From: Nocardioidaceae bacterium
GTDB taxonomy: Bacteria > Actinomycetota > Actinomycetes > Propionibacteriales > Nocardioidaceae
DNA: 46,231 nucleotides
Assembly (NCBI GenBank): GCA_029266455.1
Contig: JAQSWV010000017.1
Span: 1 to 46,231 of the forward strand
Reading direction: 5' to 3'
Shown here piece by piece: positions 33,854 through 42,470 of this stretch. Both the position numbers and the translations under genes were made by a program. The number at the start of each line of letters is the position of its first letter. Within the stretch, counting starts at the first letter, position 1. The notes under the pieces are model-generated. The model was not told the origin of the DNA. It saw only the letters and a list, made by a program, of their open reading frames with translations, and searched no databases.

Positions 33854-35317
33854 ATGGCCGACAAGAGACACCGCAGCGTCGAGTACGACAAGGTCGGGGA
33901 CGACTACCTCGAGCACCGCAGTCTGCAGGGTGGCACGGTCGGCTGGGTGCTGCTCGCCGGACTCGGCGTGGCCTACGTCATCTCCGGCGACTTCGCGGGC
34001 TGGAACTTCGGGATCGACGAGGGCGGCTGGGGCGGTCTGCTGATCGCCACCGTCCTGATGGCACTCATGTACACCTGCATGGTGCTGGGCCTGGCCGAGC
34101 TGTCCTCCACACTCCCGGTGGCCGGAGCGGGCTACGGCTTCGCCCGACGCGCGCTGGGGCCGCTCGGGGGCTTCGCCACCGGCACCGCGATCCTGATCGA
34201 GTACGCGGTGGCACCGGCCGCGATCGTGATCTTCATCGGCGGCTACATCGAGGCGCTCGGACTCTTCGGGCTCACGAACTCGTGGCCGGTGTACCTGGTG
34301 GCGTACGCGATCTTCGTGGGCATCCACCTGCGCGGGGTCGGTGAGGCACTGCGGGTGATGTTCGCCATCACCGCGGTCGCTGTCGTCGGGCTCGTGGCCT
34401 TCGTGGTGGCGATGATCCCGAAGTTCGACGTCGACAACCTCTTCGACATCGCTCCCACCGGGGCGACCGGCGCCAGCGAGTTCATCCCGTACGGCTACGC
34501 CGGCGTCCTCGCCGCGCTGGTCTACGGCATCTGGTTCTTTCTCGCGATCGAGGGCGTGCCACTGGCGGCCGAGGAGGCTCGCGACCCACGCAAGGACATG
34601 CCCAGAGGCATCATCACCGGCATGCTGGTGCTGCTGGTCTTCGCCGCGCTGATGCTCACCCTCGCGCCCGGCGGCGCCGGTTCGAAGTCGATCGCGACCT
34701 CCGACAACCCCCTGCCCGAGGCGCTGCGGCAGGCGTACGGCGGCAACACCTGGGTGGCCGACCTCGTCAACTACATCGGGCTCGCCGGCCTCGTCGCGAG
34801 CTTCTTCTCCATCATCTACGCCTACTCGCGACAGCTGTTCGCCCTCTCCCGGGCGGGCTACCTGCCGCGGTTCCTGTCCACCACCGGGTCGCGGAAGACA
34901 CCGTGGGTGGCGCTGATCGTGCCGGGGACCATCGGCTTCCTGCTGGCGACGTTCGTGAGCCTCGCCATCGGCGCCGCCGAGGCCGGGGCACGGATGATCC
35001 AGATCGCGGTGTTCGGTGCCACGGCGTCCTACATCCTGATGATGGTCGCCCACATCATGCTGCGGCGTCGCGAGCCGGAGCTGGAACGGCCCTACCGCAC
35101 CCCGGGCGGCGTCGTCACCACGGGCATCGCACTCGTGCTCGCCTGCGCAGCGTTCGTCGCGGTCTTCCTCGTCGACGTGACCGCAGCCCTCATCACCCTC
35201 GGGCTGTTCGTGCTGGCACTGGCGTACTTCTGGTTCTTCAGCCGGCACCGCCTGGTCGGCGTCGCCCCCGAGGAGGAGTTCGACGCGATCACGTCGGCCG
35301 AGTCCGAGCTGTCCTGA
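33854..35317 (+). CDS. ethanolamine permease-like APC transporter
   Basis: A 487-residue APC-superfamily permease with about 12 membrane helices. The opening, DYLEHRSLQGGTVGWVLLAG followed by VAYVISGDFAGWNFGIDEGGWGG, and FATGTAILIEYAVAPAAIVIFIGGYIEA match the ethanolamine permease subgroup as I know it. The KSEE-type polar tail follows the last helix. AGGAGAAGGAG precedes the ATG at 33854; it is co-transcribed with the FadR gene. Uptake of ethanolamine or another small amine is the likely role. Confidence 0.88.
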   Translation: MADKRHRSVEYDKVGDDYLEHRSLQGGTVGWVLLAGLGVAYVISGDFAGWNFGIDEGGWGGLLIATVLMALMYTCMVLGLAELSSTLPVAGAGYGFARRALGPLGGFATGTAILIEYAVAPAAIVIFIGGYIEALGLFGLTNSWPVYLVAYAIFVGIHLRGVGEALRVMFAITAVAVVGLVAFVVAMIPKFDVDNLFDIAPTGATGASEFIPYGYAGVLAALVYGIWFFLAIEGVPLAAEEARDPRKDMPRGIITGMLVLLVFAALMLTLAPGGAGSKSIATSDNPLPEALRQAYGGNTWVADLVNYIGLAGLVASFFSIIYAYSRQLFALSRAGYLPRFLSTTGSRKTPWVALIVPGTIGFLLATFVSLAIGAAEAGARMIQIAVFGATASYILMMVAHIMLRRREPELERPYRTPGGVVTTGIALVLACAAFVAVFLVDVTAALITLGLFVLALAYFWFFSRHRLVGVAPEEEFDAITSAESELS

Positions 35318-35325
35318 CCCGCCCG

Positions 35326-35423
35326 GACGTCATACAACGCGCCGCGGGTACGCCACCAGCGGTATGACGTCCGCCGGGGCGTCATACAACGCGCCGCGGG
35401 TACGCCACCAGCCGTATGACGTC
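35326..35423. repeat. two REP-like palindromic elements (copies 3 and 4)
   Basis: Copy 3 spans 35326-35371 and copy 4 spans 35380-35423. GACGTCATAC and GTATGACGTC form a 10-bp perfect stem in copy 3, and the inner sequence AACGCGCCGCGGGTACGCC is identical in both. Reverse-complemented, they align closely with the pair at 9342-9448. They lie between the convergent permease and kinase genes, where a transcript hairpin could end or protect either mRNA. Confidence 0.85.
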
Positions 35424-35433
35424 CGGGCGGGGG

Positions 35434-36366
35434 TCAGCGGGCGGCGGCGCGGTCGAGCAGGGAGTCGAACCCCGGGTGCTCGAACTCCGCCACGGCGCGC
35501 TCGTACTGCTGCCTGCCCCATGACCTGGCGTCGAACCCGACCGGGCTGGCAGCGGCCTGGAGCACCGCCCACAGGGTCCATCCGTACCTCGACATCAGGG
35601 CGAACAGCCGTGCCCGGGCCACCTTGTCGTCGTGGTGACCGCCGTAGTAGGCGTCGACGAGCGACCCGAGGTGCTCGTGGTCGAGTTCAGCCTCGCCCCA
35701 GAGATTGCCGAGCTCGAAGCAGGCGTCGTTGTTCCCCGCGTACTCGTAGTCGATGATCCACACTCGCTCGCCGTCGTCGACCAGGTTGGCGGCGACCAGG
35801 TCGTTGTGGCAGGGCACCGACGCACCGGCCCGGGGCGCGAGCGCGCTCCGGATCCTCTCCACGGCGGGCATGTACTCGAGGTAGCGGTCGGGGAGCCGCA
35901 GGCCGTGTTCGTGCACCAGCCGCAGGTACCGCCGCTGGACGGCGAACACGTCGACGTCGCCCTCGAAGCGCGGTCCGGCGTGCAGCAGCCGACACGCCTC
36001 GGCCACCCGGCGCAGACTGGTCTCGTCGCGCAGGTCCTCGGCCGCGTACGTACGACCCCGGACCCACGCCACCACCAGGACGCCCTCCCCCGGCAGGTGG
36101 TCGACGACCTCCGGTGCCGCCCCGGACTCCGCTGCCCGGCACGAGTTGGTGTACTCGGCAGCACGGTCGACCGTGACCAGCCCGCCGTCGCTGCGCGGCA
36201 GGCGTACCACGACGACCCGGTTCCCGGTGTCGACGCGGAAGCTGGCATTGCCGAGTCCGCCCTCCAGCGGCTCGACCACACGATGCTCGCCGCGGAGGGA
36301 CGGCAGCCGCTCCAGCACCTCGTCGAGACGGGCGCGTACCGACGCGGTGACCTCAGGCTGCGGCAT
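35434..36366 (-). CDS. choline/ethanolamine kinase-like phosphotransferase
   Basis: A 310-residue protein-kinase-fold phosphotransferase. GGLGNASFRV (36-45) is the nucleotide loop. The Brenner motif CHNDLVAANLVDD (186-198) has D189 and N194, and the metal Asp is D206 in VWIIDYEYAGNN. This motif set is that of choline/ethanolamine (LicA-like) kinases rather than antibiotic kinases. Its position facing the permease suggests it phosphorylates the imported amino alcohol. The ATG at 36366 is chosen because TAGATT is 7 nt upstream; the longer frame is repeat-derived. Confidence 0.82.
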   Translation of the reverse strand: MPQPEVTASVRARLDEVLERLPSLRGEHRVVEPLEGGLGNASFRVDTGNRVVVVRLPRSDGGLVTVDRAAEYTNSCRAAESGAAPEVVDHLPGEGVLVVAWVRGRTYAAEDLRDETSLRRVAEACRLLHAGPRFEGDVDVFAVQRRYLRLVHEHGLRLPDRYLEYMPAVERIRSALAPRAGASVPCHNDLVAANLVDDGERVWIIDYEYAGNNDACFELGNLWGEAELDHEHLGSLVDAYYGGHHDDKVARARLFALMSRYGWTLWAVLQAAASPVGFDARSWGRQQYERAVAEFEHPGFDSLLDRAAAR

Positions 36367-36373
36367 CCCCGGC

Positions 36374-36379
36374 AATCTA
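36374..36379 (-). promoter_or_regulatory. -10 box TAGATT of kinase-like gene
   Basis: TAGATT on the minus strand, 7 nt before the ATG at 36366. It is the same hexamer as at bioB. Confidence 0.55.
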
Positions 36380-36397
36380 GTGCGGCCGGCCGGCGGC

Positions 36398-36436
36398 ATC
36401 CGGCGGCGGCATCCGGCGGCGGCATCCGGCGGCGGC
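36398..36436. repeat. 13-bp tandem repeat in divergent promoter region
   Basis: Three perfect copies of ATCCGGCGGCGGC lie between the divergent kinase-like and FAD-oxidoreductase genes, upstream of both -10 boxes. Confidence 0.9.
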
Positions 36437-36492
36437 ACTGGCCGCGGCGGTCCTGCGGGGTTGTGTGTGGTCCCGCCGGGTACCTCCGGTCA

Positions 36493-38094
36493 ATGACATC
36501 AGCGGCTGCACAGACGGCCGACGCCGTCGTCATCGGCGCCGGCCCCAACGGACTGGTCGCCGCCAACGCGCTCGTCGACGCCGGCTGGGACGTCGTGCTG
36601 CTCGAGGCGAACGACGAGTCCGGCGGGGCGGTCCGCTCGGCCCAGGTGACGGTCGACGGCTATCTCAGCGACATGTTCAGCGCCTTCTATCCGCTTGCTG
36701 CCGCATCGCCGGTGATCAAAGGCCTCGGCCTGGAGGCGTACGGGCTGGCATGGGCGCACGCGCCGGCGGTGCTGTCGCACGCCCTTCCCGACGGGCGCTC
36801 CGCGACGATGTGGACCGACGTGGACCGCACGGCCGCCAGCGTGGAGGCCTTCGCGCCCGGTGACGGCGACGCCTGGCGGGACATGGCGGCGCACTGGGAC
36901 CGCGTGCGCGACCCGCTGCTCGACGCCTTGTTCACCCCCTTCCCCCCGATCGCGGCAGGAACCCGGCTGCTGCGCGTGCTCGGCGCGTCCGGCGCGATCG
37001 ACCTGGCCCGCCTGGGCGTGCTTCCGGTGCGCCGCCTCGGTGAGGAGCGGTTCAGGGGCGACGGGGGCCGGCTGCTGCTGACCGGCAACGCCATGCACAG
37101 CGACGTGCCACCCGACGGTGCCGGGAGCGGCATCTTCGGGTGGCTGCTGGCCATGCTCGGTCAGGACGTCGGCTTCCCGGTCCCGCGCGGCGGCGCTCAG
37201 CGGCTGGCTGACGCCCTCGTGCGCCGGTTCGAGGCGGCCGGGGGTCTGCTGCGGACGTCTGCTCCCGTCGAGGGCGTCGTGGTCTCGGGCGGCCGGGCGG
37301 CCGGCGTGCGACTCGCTGACGGGACCGTGGTGCGCGCTCGGCACGCGGTCCTCGCAGACGTAGCGGCACCCGTCCTGTACCGCGACCTGGTGGGGCTGCA
37401 GCACCTGCCCGAGCGGCTCGGCCGTGACCTGGACAGGTTCCACTGGGACGACCCGACCGTGAAGGTCAACTGGGCACTCAACCGCCCGGTCCCGTGGCGG
37501 TCCGTCGATGCCAGGTCAGCAGGAACCGTGCACCTGGGTGTCGACCTGGACGGCTTCGTGGACTTCGCGGCCGACCTGTCCGTGCGGCGGGTGCCGAGGG
37601 AGCCGTTCGTCCTCTTCGGCCAGATGACCACCGCCGACCCCACCCGGTCGCCGGCCGGGACCGAGTCGGCCTGGGCGTACACGCACGTCCCCCAGGGCCC
37701 CGAGTGGACGCCGGAGCGCGTCGACGAGCAGGTGGCGCGCGTCGAGGCGGCCGTCGAGACCGTGGCACCGGGCTTCGCCGCCACGGTCGTCGGCCGCCAC
37801 GTCCAGTCACCCGGCGACCTCGAGCGGGCCGACGCGAACCTCGTCGGTGGCGCCGTCAACGGCGGCACGGCGTCGGTGCACCAGCAGCTGTTCCTGCGAC
37901 CCACGCCGGGGACCGGGCGCCCCGAGACACCGCTGGAGGGCCTCTTCCTGGCCAGCGCGTCCGCGCACCCCGGTGGTGGCGTGCACGGCGCCTGCGGCTG
38001 GAACGCCGCCCGGTCGGCACTGTCCGCCAACGGACGGCTGGGACAGGCCCGGCGGTCGCTGGTACGCACGGCCTGGGGGCGTCTGCTGCGCTGA
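36493..38094 (+). CDS. phytoene-desaturase-like FAD-dependent oxidoreductase
   Basis: A 533-residue flavoprotein with an N-terminal Rossmann motif AVVIGAGPNGLVAANAL (11-27), an acidic strand end LLEAND, and a C-terminal FAD motif around LASASAHPGGGVHGACGWNAA. The middle is a substrate domain with no membrane helix. It belongs to the CrtI-like NAD(P)/FAD oxidoreductases, many of which have unknown substrates. No carotenoid genes are nearby. The ATG at 36493 lies 6 nt after TACCTC, a weak -10. Confidence 0.85.
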   Translation: MTSAAAQTADAVVIGAGPNGLVAANALVDAGWDVVLLEANDESGGAVRSAQVTVDGYLSDMFSAFYPLAAASPVIKGLGLEAYGLAWAHAPAVLSHALPDGRSATMWTDVDRTAASVEAFAPGDGDAWRDMAAHWDRVRDPLLDALFTPFPPIAAGTRLLRVLGASGAIDLARLGVLPVRRLGEERFRGDGGRLLLTGNAMHSDVPPDGAGSGIFGWLLAMLGQDVGFPVPRGGAQRLADALVRRFEAAGGLLRTSAPVEGVVVSGGRAAGVRLADGTVVRARHAVLADVAAPVLYRDLVGLQHLPERLGRDLDRFHWDDPTVKVNWALNRPVPWRSVDARSAGTVHLGVDLDGFVDFAADLSVRRVPREPFVLFGQMTTADPTRSPAGTESAWAYTHVPQGPEWTPERVDEQVARVEAAVETVAPGFAATVVGRHVQSPGDLERADANLVGGAVNGGTASVHQQLFLRPTPGTGRPETPLEGLFLASASAHPGGGVHGACGWNAARSALSANGRLGQARRSLVRTAWGRLLR

Positions 38095-38227
38095 GGCGTC
38101 GAGGTGCGGTCTGCGGTGAGGTATCTACCGTGGACGTGGGAACCGAGAGGAACGGAACCGGTGGCGTCACCCGCAGCCGGTCCACCGAGGGCGCCCAGTC
38201 CGGCGAACACAACTCAGGGAGCGATGC

Positions 38228-39418
38228 GTGAAGGCACTGACGTGGCAGGGCAAGCGGGACGTCCGGGTCGAGGAGGTGCCGGATCCCCAGATCCAGGAGC
38301 CGACCGACGCGGTGATACGGGTGACGTCGACCGCCATCTGTGGCTCCGACCTGCACCTGTACGAGGTGCTGGGCCCCTTTCTCACCCCCGGCGACGTCCT
38401 GGGGCACGAGACGATGGGCGTCGTCGAGGAGGTCGGATCCGGCGTCACGAACCTCAAGCGCGGAGACCGCGTCGTGGTGCCGTTCAACATCTCCTGTGGC
38501 TCGTGCTGGATGTGCTCGCGGGGTCTGTACGCCCAGTGCGAGACGACGCAGAACCGGGAGACCGGCAAGGGCGCCTCGCTGTTCGGCTACACCTCGCTGT
38601 ACGGCCAGGTGCCGGGCGGGCAGGCGGAGTACCTGCGGGTGCCGCAGGCCCACTTCGGCCCGGTCAAGGTGCCGGACGACGTCAGTGACGAGCGGTACCT
38701 CTACCTGTCGGACATCCTGCCGACCGCCTGGCAGGCGGTGGCCTACGCCGACGTGCCGGAGGGCGGCACCCTGGCCGTGCTGGGACTCGGCCCGGTGGGA
38801 CAGCTGGCCTGCCGGATCGCCCTGCACCAGGGCGTCGAGCGAGTCATCGGCGTCGACCCCGTGGCCGATCGCCGCGCGCTCGCCGCGGCGTACGGTGTCG
38901 AGGCGGTCGAGGGCGGCACGGACAACGTCGACGAGTCGGCCGAGCTGTTGATCCAGATGACCGGCGGCCGCGGGCCGGATGCCGTGGTCGAGGCGGTCGG
39001 CATGGAGGCGCACGGGTCACCGATGGGCAAGGCCGCGCACACGGCGGTCGGGCTGCTGCCGGACAGCCTGGCTCAGCCGCTCACCGACAAGATGGCCATC
39101 GACCGGATGCACGCGCTGCACACGGCCATCAAGGCGTGCCGCCGCGGCGGGACCGTGTCGATCAGCGGGGTGTACGGCGGTGAGATGGACCCGATGCCGG
39201 TCATGGAGATGTTCGACCGCGGGCTTCAGCTCCGCATGGGGCAGTGCCACGTGCGTCGCTGGACCGACGACATCCTCCCGGTGGTGCTGGAGGACGGCGA
39301 CCCGCTGGGCCTGGAGACCTTCGCCACGCACCGGCTGCCGCTCGACGCCGCACCCGATGCGTACGCGATGTTCCAGGCCAAGAGCGACGGCTGCCTCAAG
39401 GTCGTCCTGAAGCCGTGA
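38228..39418 (+). CDS. zinc-dependent alcohol dehydrogenase (MDR family)
   Basis: A 396-residue zinc alcohol dehydrogenase. Catalytic zinc ligands are C38 (AICGSDLH) and H60-E61 in VLGHETMGVVEEVG. The structural zinc loop is C90-GS-C93-WM-C96-x7-C104. The Rossmann segment is LAVLGLGPVGQLACRIAL. The long insert around 250-290 is typical of the glutathione-independent formaldehyde dehydrogenase-like subgroup. The GTG at 38228 has GGGAG upstream. An SDR gene follows 16 bp later, probably in the same operon. Confidence 0.92.
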   Translation: MKALTWQGKRDVRVEEVPDPQIQEPTDAVIRVTSTAICGSDLHLYEVLGPFLTPGDVLGHETMGVVEEVGSGVTNLKRGDRVVVPFNISCGSCWMCSRGLYAQCETTQNRETGKGASLFGYTSLYGQVPGGQAEYLRVPQAHFGPVKVPDDVSDERYLYLSDILPTAWQAVAYADVPEGGTLAVLGLGPVGQLACRIALHQGVERVIGVDPVADRRALAAAYGVEAVEGGTDNVDESAELLIQMTGGRGPDAVVEAVGMEAHGSPMGKAAHTAVGLLPDSLAQPLTDKMAIDRMHALHTAIKACRRGGTVSISGVYGGEMDPMPVMEMFDRGLQLRMGQCHVRRWTDDILPVVLEDGDPLGLETFATHRLPLDAAPDAYAMFQAKSDGCLKVVLKP

Positions 39419-39434
39419 GCGGACGTCGTCGACC

Positions 39435-40382
39435 GTGAGCCGGGTCGTGCTCGTGACCGGAGCCTCCAGCGGCATCGGCCGGGCGCTGTGCCTGCGACTG
39501 GCCGCCGAGCGCGGTGACCATCTGGTCCTGCTGGCCCGCGCACCGGGACCCCTCGACGAGGTGGCCGACCGGTGTCGGGCAGCGGGAGCCGCGTCCGCCG
39601 AGGTGTGTCCGGCCGATGTGCTCGACCAGGCCGCCCTGGAGCGCGCCGTCGGCGCCACCGTCGCCCGGCTGGGAGGCATCGATGCCGTCGTGCACTCCGC
39701 CGGCGTGGTGGCGTACGGGCGTTTCGACCAGGTGCCCGCCGAGGTGTGGAACCGGGTGCTCGAGACCAACGTGCTGGGTGCTGCCAACCTCGCTCGTGCG
39801 GTGCTGCCGGAGATGCGGGCCCGCGACTCCGGCACGCTCGTGCTGCTCGGCTCGGTGATCGGCCAGATCGCCGTGCCGAACATGTCCGCGTACATGGTCA
39901 GCAAGTGGGCGCTGCACGCGCTCGGCCGCGAGCTGCAACTCGACAACCGGGACCGCAGCGGTGTGCGCGTCAGCATGGTGGCCCTGGGCAGCGTGGACAC
40001 GCCGATCTACGCGCAGGCAGCCAACTATCTCGGTCGGCAGGGGCGGCCACCGCCGCCGGTCTACTCCGCCGATCGCGTGGCCCGTCGGCTGGTCGGTGTG
40101 CTGGACCACCCCTCGAAACGCGTCAACATCGGAGTGGCCAACCGCGCCATGCGGCTGGGCTTCTCGCTCACCCCGGGACTCTTCGATGCCCTGGTCGGGC
40201 CGCTGTTCGGCACCGTCGCCAGCGGGCGCGCCACCGCTCCGGAGACGACCGGAAACGTCCTTCAGCCGCAGCCGGAGCTGGAGGACGTCGCCGGAGGGCA
40301 CGGCTACGGGGTGCGGGCGATCGCCACGGACCTGGCCACCGGCGCACTCTCCGGCGTCCAGCGGGTGCTGGGCCGCGGTTGA
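39435..40382 (+). CDS. short-chain dehydrogenase with C-terminal extension
   Basis: A 315-residue SDR: TGASSGIGRAL (8-18), NAG-type HSAG (87-90), N112, S140, Y153-xxx-K157. Residues 200-315 extend beyond the normal 250 and contain a hydrophobic stretch (FSLTPGLFDALVGPLFGTVA), a feature of DltE/Orf5-type SDRs that may associate with membranes. The start is GTG. Pairing with the upstream alcohol dehydrogenase suggests a shared substrate, which I cannot name. Confidence 0.87.
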   Translation: MSRVVLVTGASSGIGRALCLRLAAERGDHLVLLARAPGPLDEVADRCRAAGAASAEVCPADVLDQAALERAVGATVARLGGIDAVVHSAGVVAYGRFDQVPAEVWNRVLETNVLGAANLARAVLPEMRARDSGTLVLLGSVIGQIAVPNMSAYMVSKWALHALGRELQLDNRDRSGVRVSMVALGSVDTPIYAQAANYLGRQGRPPPPVYSADRVARRLVGVLDHPSKRVNIGVANRAMRLGFSLTPGLFDALVGPLFGTVASGRATAPETTGNVLQPQPELEDVAGGHGYGVRAIATDLATGALSGVQRVLGRG

Positions 40383-40440
40383 CCCGGCAGGACTTCCGGC
40401 TGCGATCGAGCGTGCCCCGGCGCGTCGGCGCTGACGTTCG

Positions 40441-42345
40441 CTAGCCGACGGCGTCGAGAACGTCGGCCGACGCCCCCGTGGCGAACTGCGTGCGGTAGAG
40501 CTCGGCATACAGACCGGGCTGGTCCACCAGCTGCTCGTGGGTGCCCCGCTGTACCACCCTGCCCTGGTCGAGGACGACGATCATGTCCGCGTGCCGCACG
40601 GTGGACAGCCGGTGGGCGATCACCAGCGACGTGCGGCCCTCGAGAGCCACCTCGAGCGCCCGCTGGACGGCCGCCTCCGACTCGGAGTCGAGGTGCGCCG
40701 TGGCTTCGTCCAGGACGACCACGCTGGGCGCCTTGAGCAGCAGGCGGGCGATGGCCAGCCGCTGACGTTCGCCACCGGACATGCGGTAGCCGCGGTCGCC
40801 GACGACGGTCTCCAGGCCGTCAGGCAACGAGGCGATGAGGTCACCGATGCGGGCGGCCCGCAGCGCCTCCCAGATCTGCTCATCGGTTGCGTCGGGTGCC
40901 GCATAGCGCAGGTTCGCGGCGATGGTGTCGTGGAACAGGTGGGCGTCCTGCGTCACCTGGCCGACCACCTGGTGCAGCGACTGCTGCGTGACCTCACGCA
41001 CGTCTCGGCCGCCGACCCGCACGGCGCCGCTGTCCACGTCGTACAGCCGGGCCACCAGGTGGGTCAGCGTGGTCTTGCCGGCTCCCGAGGGACCCACCAG
41101 GGCGACCATCTGCCCGGGCTGGACGGTGAGGTTCACGTCGCGCAGGACCGGACCCGAGTCGCCGGTCTCGCGCCGGGCCACGGACTCGAGGCTGGCCAGG
41201 CTGACCTCTGCGGCCCCCGGGTAGTGGAAGTTCACCGAGTCGAGCTCGACACCGACGCCGGCCGGGCTGGGCACCAGCTCCGCCGCGTCGGTCCGGTCGG
41301 TGAGCATCGGTCGCAGGTCGAGTACCTCGAAGACGCGCTCGAAGCTCACCAGGGCCGTCATCACGTCGACCTTCACGTTCGACAGGGCCGTCAATGGCCC
41401 GTACAGGCGACCCATCAGGGCGGCCAGCGCGAGCAGCTCGCCGGGCGACAACGTGCCGTTGATGGCGAACAGTCCGCCGACGCCGTACACCAGCGCGGTG
41501 GCGAGGGCGGCCACCAGCGCGAGAGCGGAGAAGAACACCCGGCTGCTCATCGCGATCTGCACGCCGAGGTCGCGTACTCCCGCCGCCTTGACCGCGAAGG
41601 CCGCATCCTCCTCCTCCGGACGGCCGAAGAGCTTCACCAGCAGGGCGCCGCTCACGCCGAAGCGCTCGGTCATGGAACCGCCCATGTCCGCGTTGAGCTG
41701 CATCTGCTCGCGGGTGAGGCCGGCAAGCTTCCGGCCGGCCCAGCGCGCGGGAAGCAGGAACAGCGGCAGCAGCGCCAACGCCACGACGGTGATCTGCCAG
41801 GACAGGATGGCCATGGTGCCCACGACGAGGGCCAGGGTGATCACGTTGGAGACCACCCCGGACAGAGTGGAGGTGAACGCCTGCTGGGCACCGATGACGT
41901 CGTTGTTGAGCCTGGACACCAGCGCGCCGGTCTGGGTGCGGGTGAAGAAGGCCAGCGGCATGCGCTGCACGTGCCCGAACACCTGTGTGCGCAGGTCGTA
42001 GATCAGGCCCTCACCGATCCGGGCGGAGTACCACCGCTGCGCCAGGGTCAGAGCTCCCTCGACGATCGCCAGGCCGGCGATGATCAGCGCGGAGACCACG
42101 ACGACGCTGCGGTCCTCGGCGAGCACCCCGTCGTCGATGATCCGCTGGAAGAGCAGGGGAGTCGCCACCACCAGGCCCGCCGACACCACCACGAGCACCA
42201 GGAAGCTGTAGATCAGCCGCTGGTACGGCTTGGCGAAGGCCAGGATGCGATGGACCGTCTCCCGCGACACAGGCCGGGCCTGCGCCGGGTCCCGGGTGAA
42301 GGACCGCAGCGTCGAGAAGCGCGCGCCTCCGCCGGGTGGTGTCAT
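40441..42345 (-). CDS. ABC exporter, fused membrane and ATPase domains
   Basis: A 634-residue half-transporter. Six membrane helices occupy about 45-330 (with YSFLVLVVVSAGLVVATPLLF) and the ATPase domain about 375-615. Walker A is LVGPSGAGKTTL, the signature MSGGERQRLAIARLLL and Walker B VVVLDEATAHLDSE, with a switch in LVIAHRLSTVRHAD. It presumably works as a homodimer exporting lipids or hydrophobic compounds; the cargo is unknown. The ATG at 42345 is 125 bp downstream of the enoyl-CoA hydratase stop. Confidence 0.93.
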   Translation of the reverse strand: MTPPGGGARFSTLRSFTRDPAQARPVSRETVHRILAFAKPYQRLIYSFLVLVVVSAGLVVATPLLFQRIIDDGVLAEDRSVVVVSALIIAGLAIVEGALTLAQRWYSARIGEGLIYDLRTQVFGHVQRMPLAFFTRTQTGALVSRLNNDVIGAQQAFTSTLSGVVSNVITLALVVGTMAILSWQITVVALALLPLFLLPARWAGRKLAGLTREQMQLNADMGGSMTERFGVSGALLVKLFGRPEEEDAAFAVKAAGVRDLGVQIAMSSRVFFSALALVAALATALVYGVGGLFAINGTLSPGELLALAALMGRLYGPLTALSNVKVDVMTALVSFERVFEVLDLRPMLTDRTDAAELVPSPAGVGVELDSVNFHYPGAAEVSLASLESVARRETGDSGPVLRDVNLTVQPGQMVALVGPSGAGKTTLTHLVARLYDVDSGAVRVGGRDVREVTQQSLHQVVGQVTQDAHLFHDTIAANLRYAAPDATDEQIWEALRAARIGDLIASLPDGLETVVGDRGYRMSGGERQRLAIARLLLKAPSVVVLDEATAHLDSESEAAVQRALEVALEGRTSLVIAHRLSTVRHADMIVVLDQGRVVQRGTHEQLVDQPGLYAELYRTQFATGASADVLDAVG

Positions 42346-42470
42346 CGTCTGCAGTCAACGCTGCGCCACCCCCGCCTTGTTCCGTCGCGGCAACCGGGGG
42401 CAGCCACGGGGTGGCCGGTCCGAGCAGACCGGGCGATACCGGAACGGTTTCCGGCCGGCAGGCCGCGGGG

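Noticed and set aside
33623-35248. 541-residue minus-strand open frame
   Set aside because: It is the shadow of the permease and FadR genes: rich in His, Asp and Arg, with no domain.
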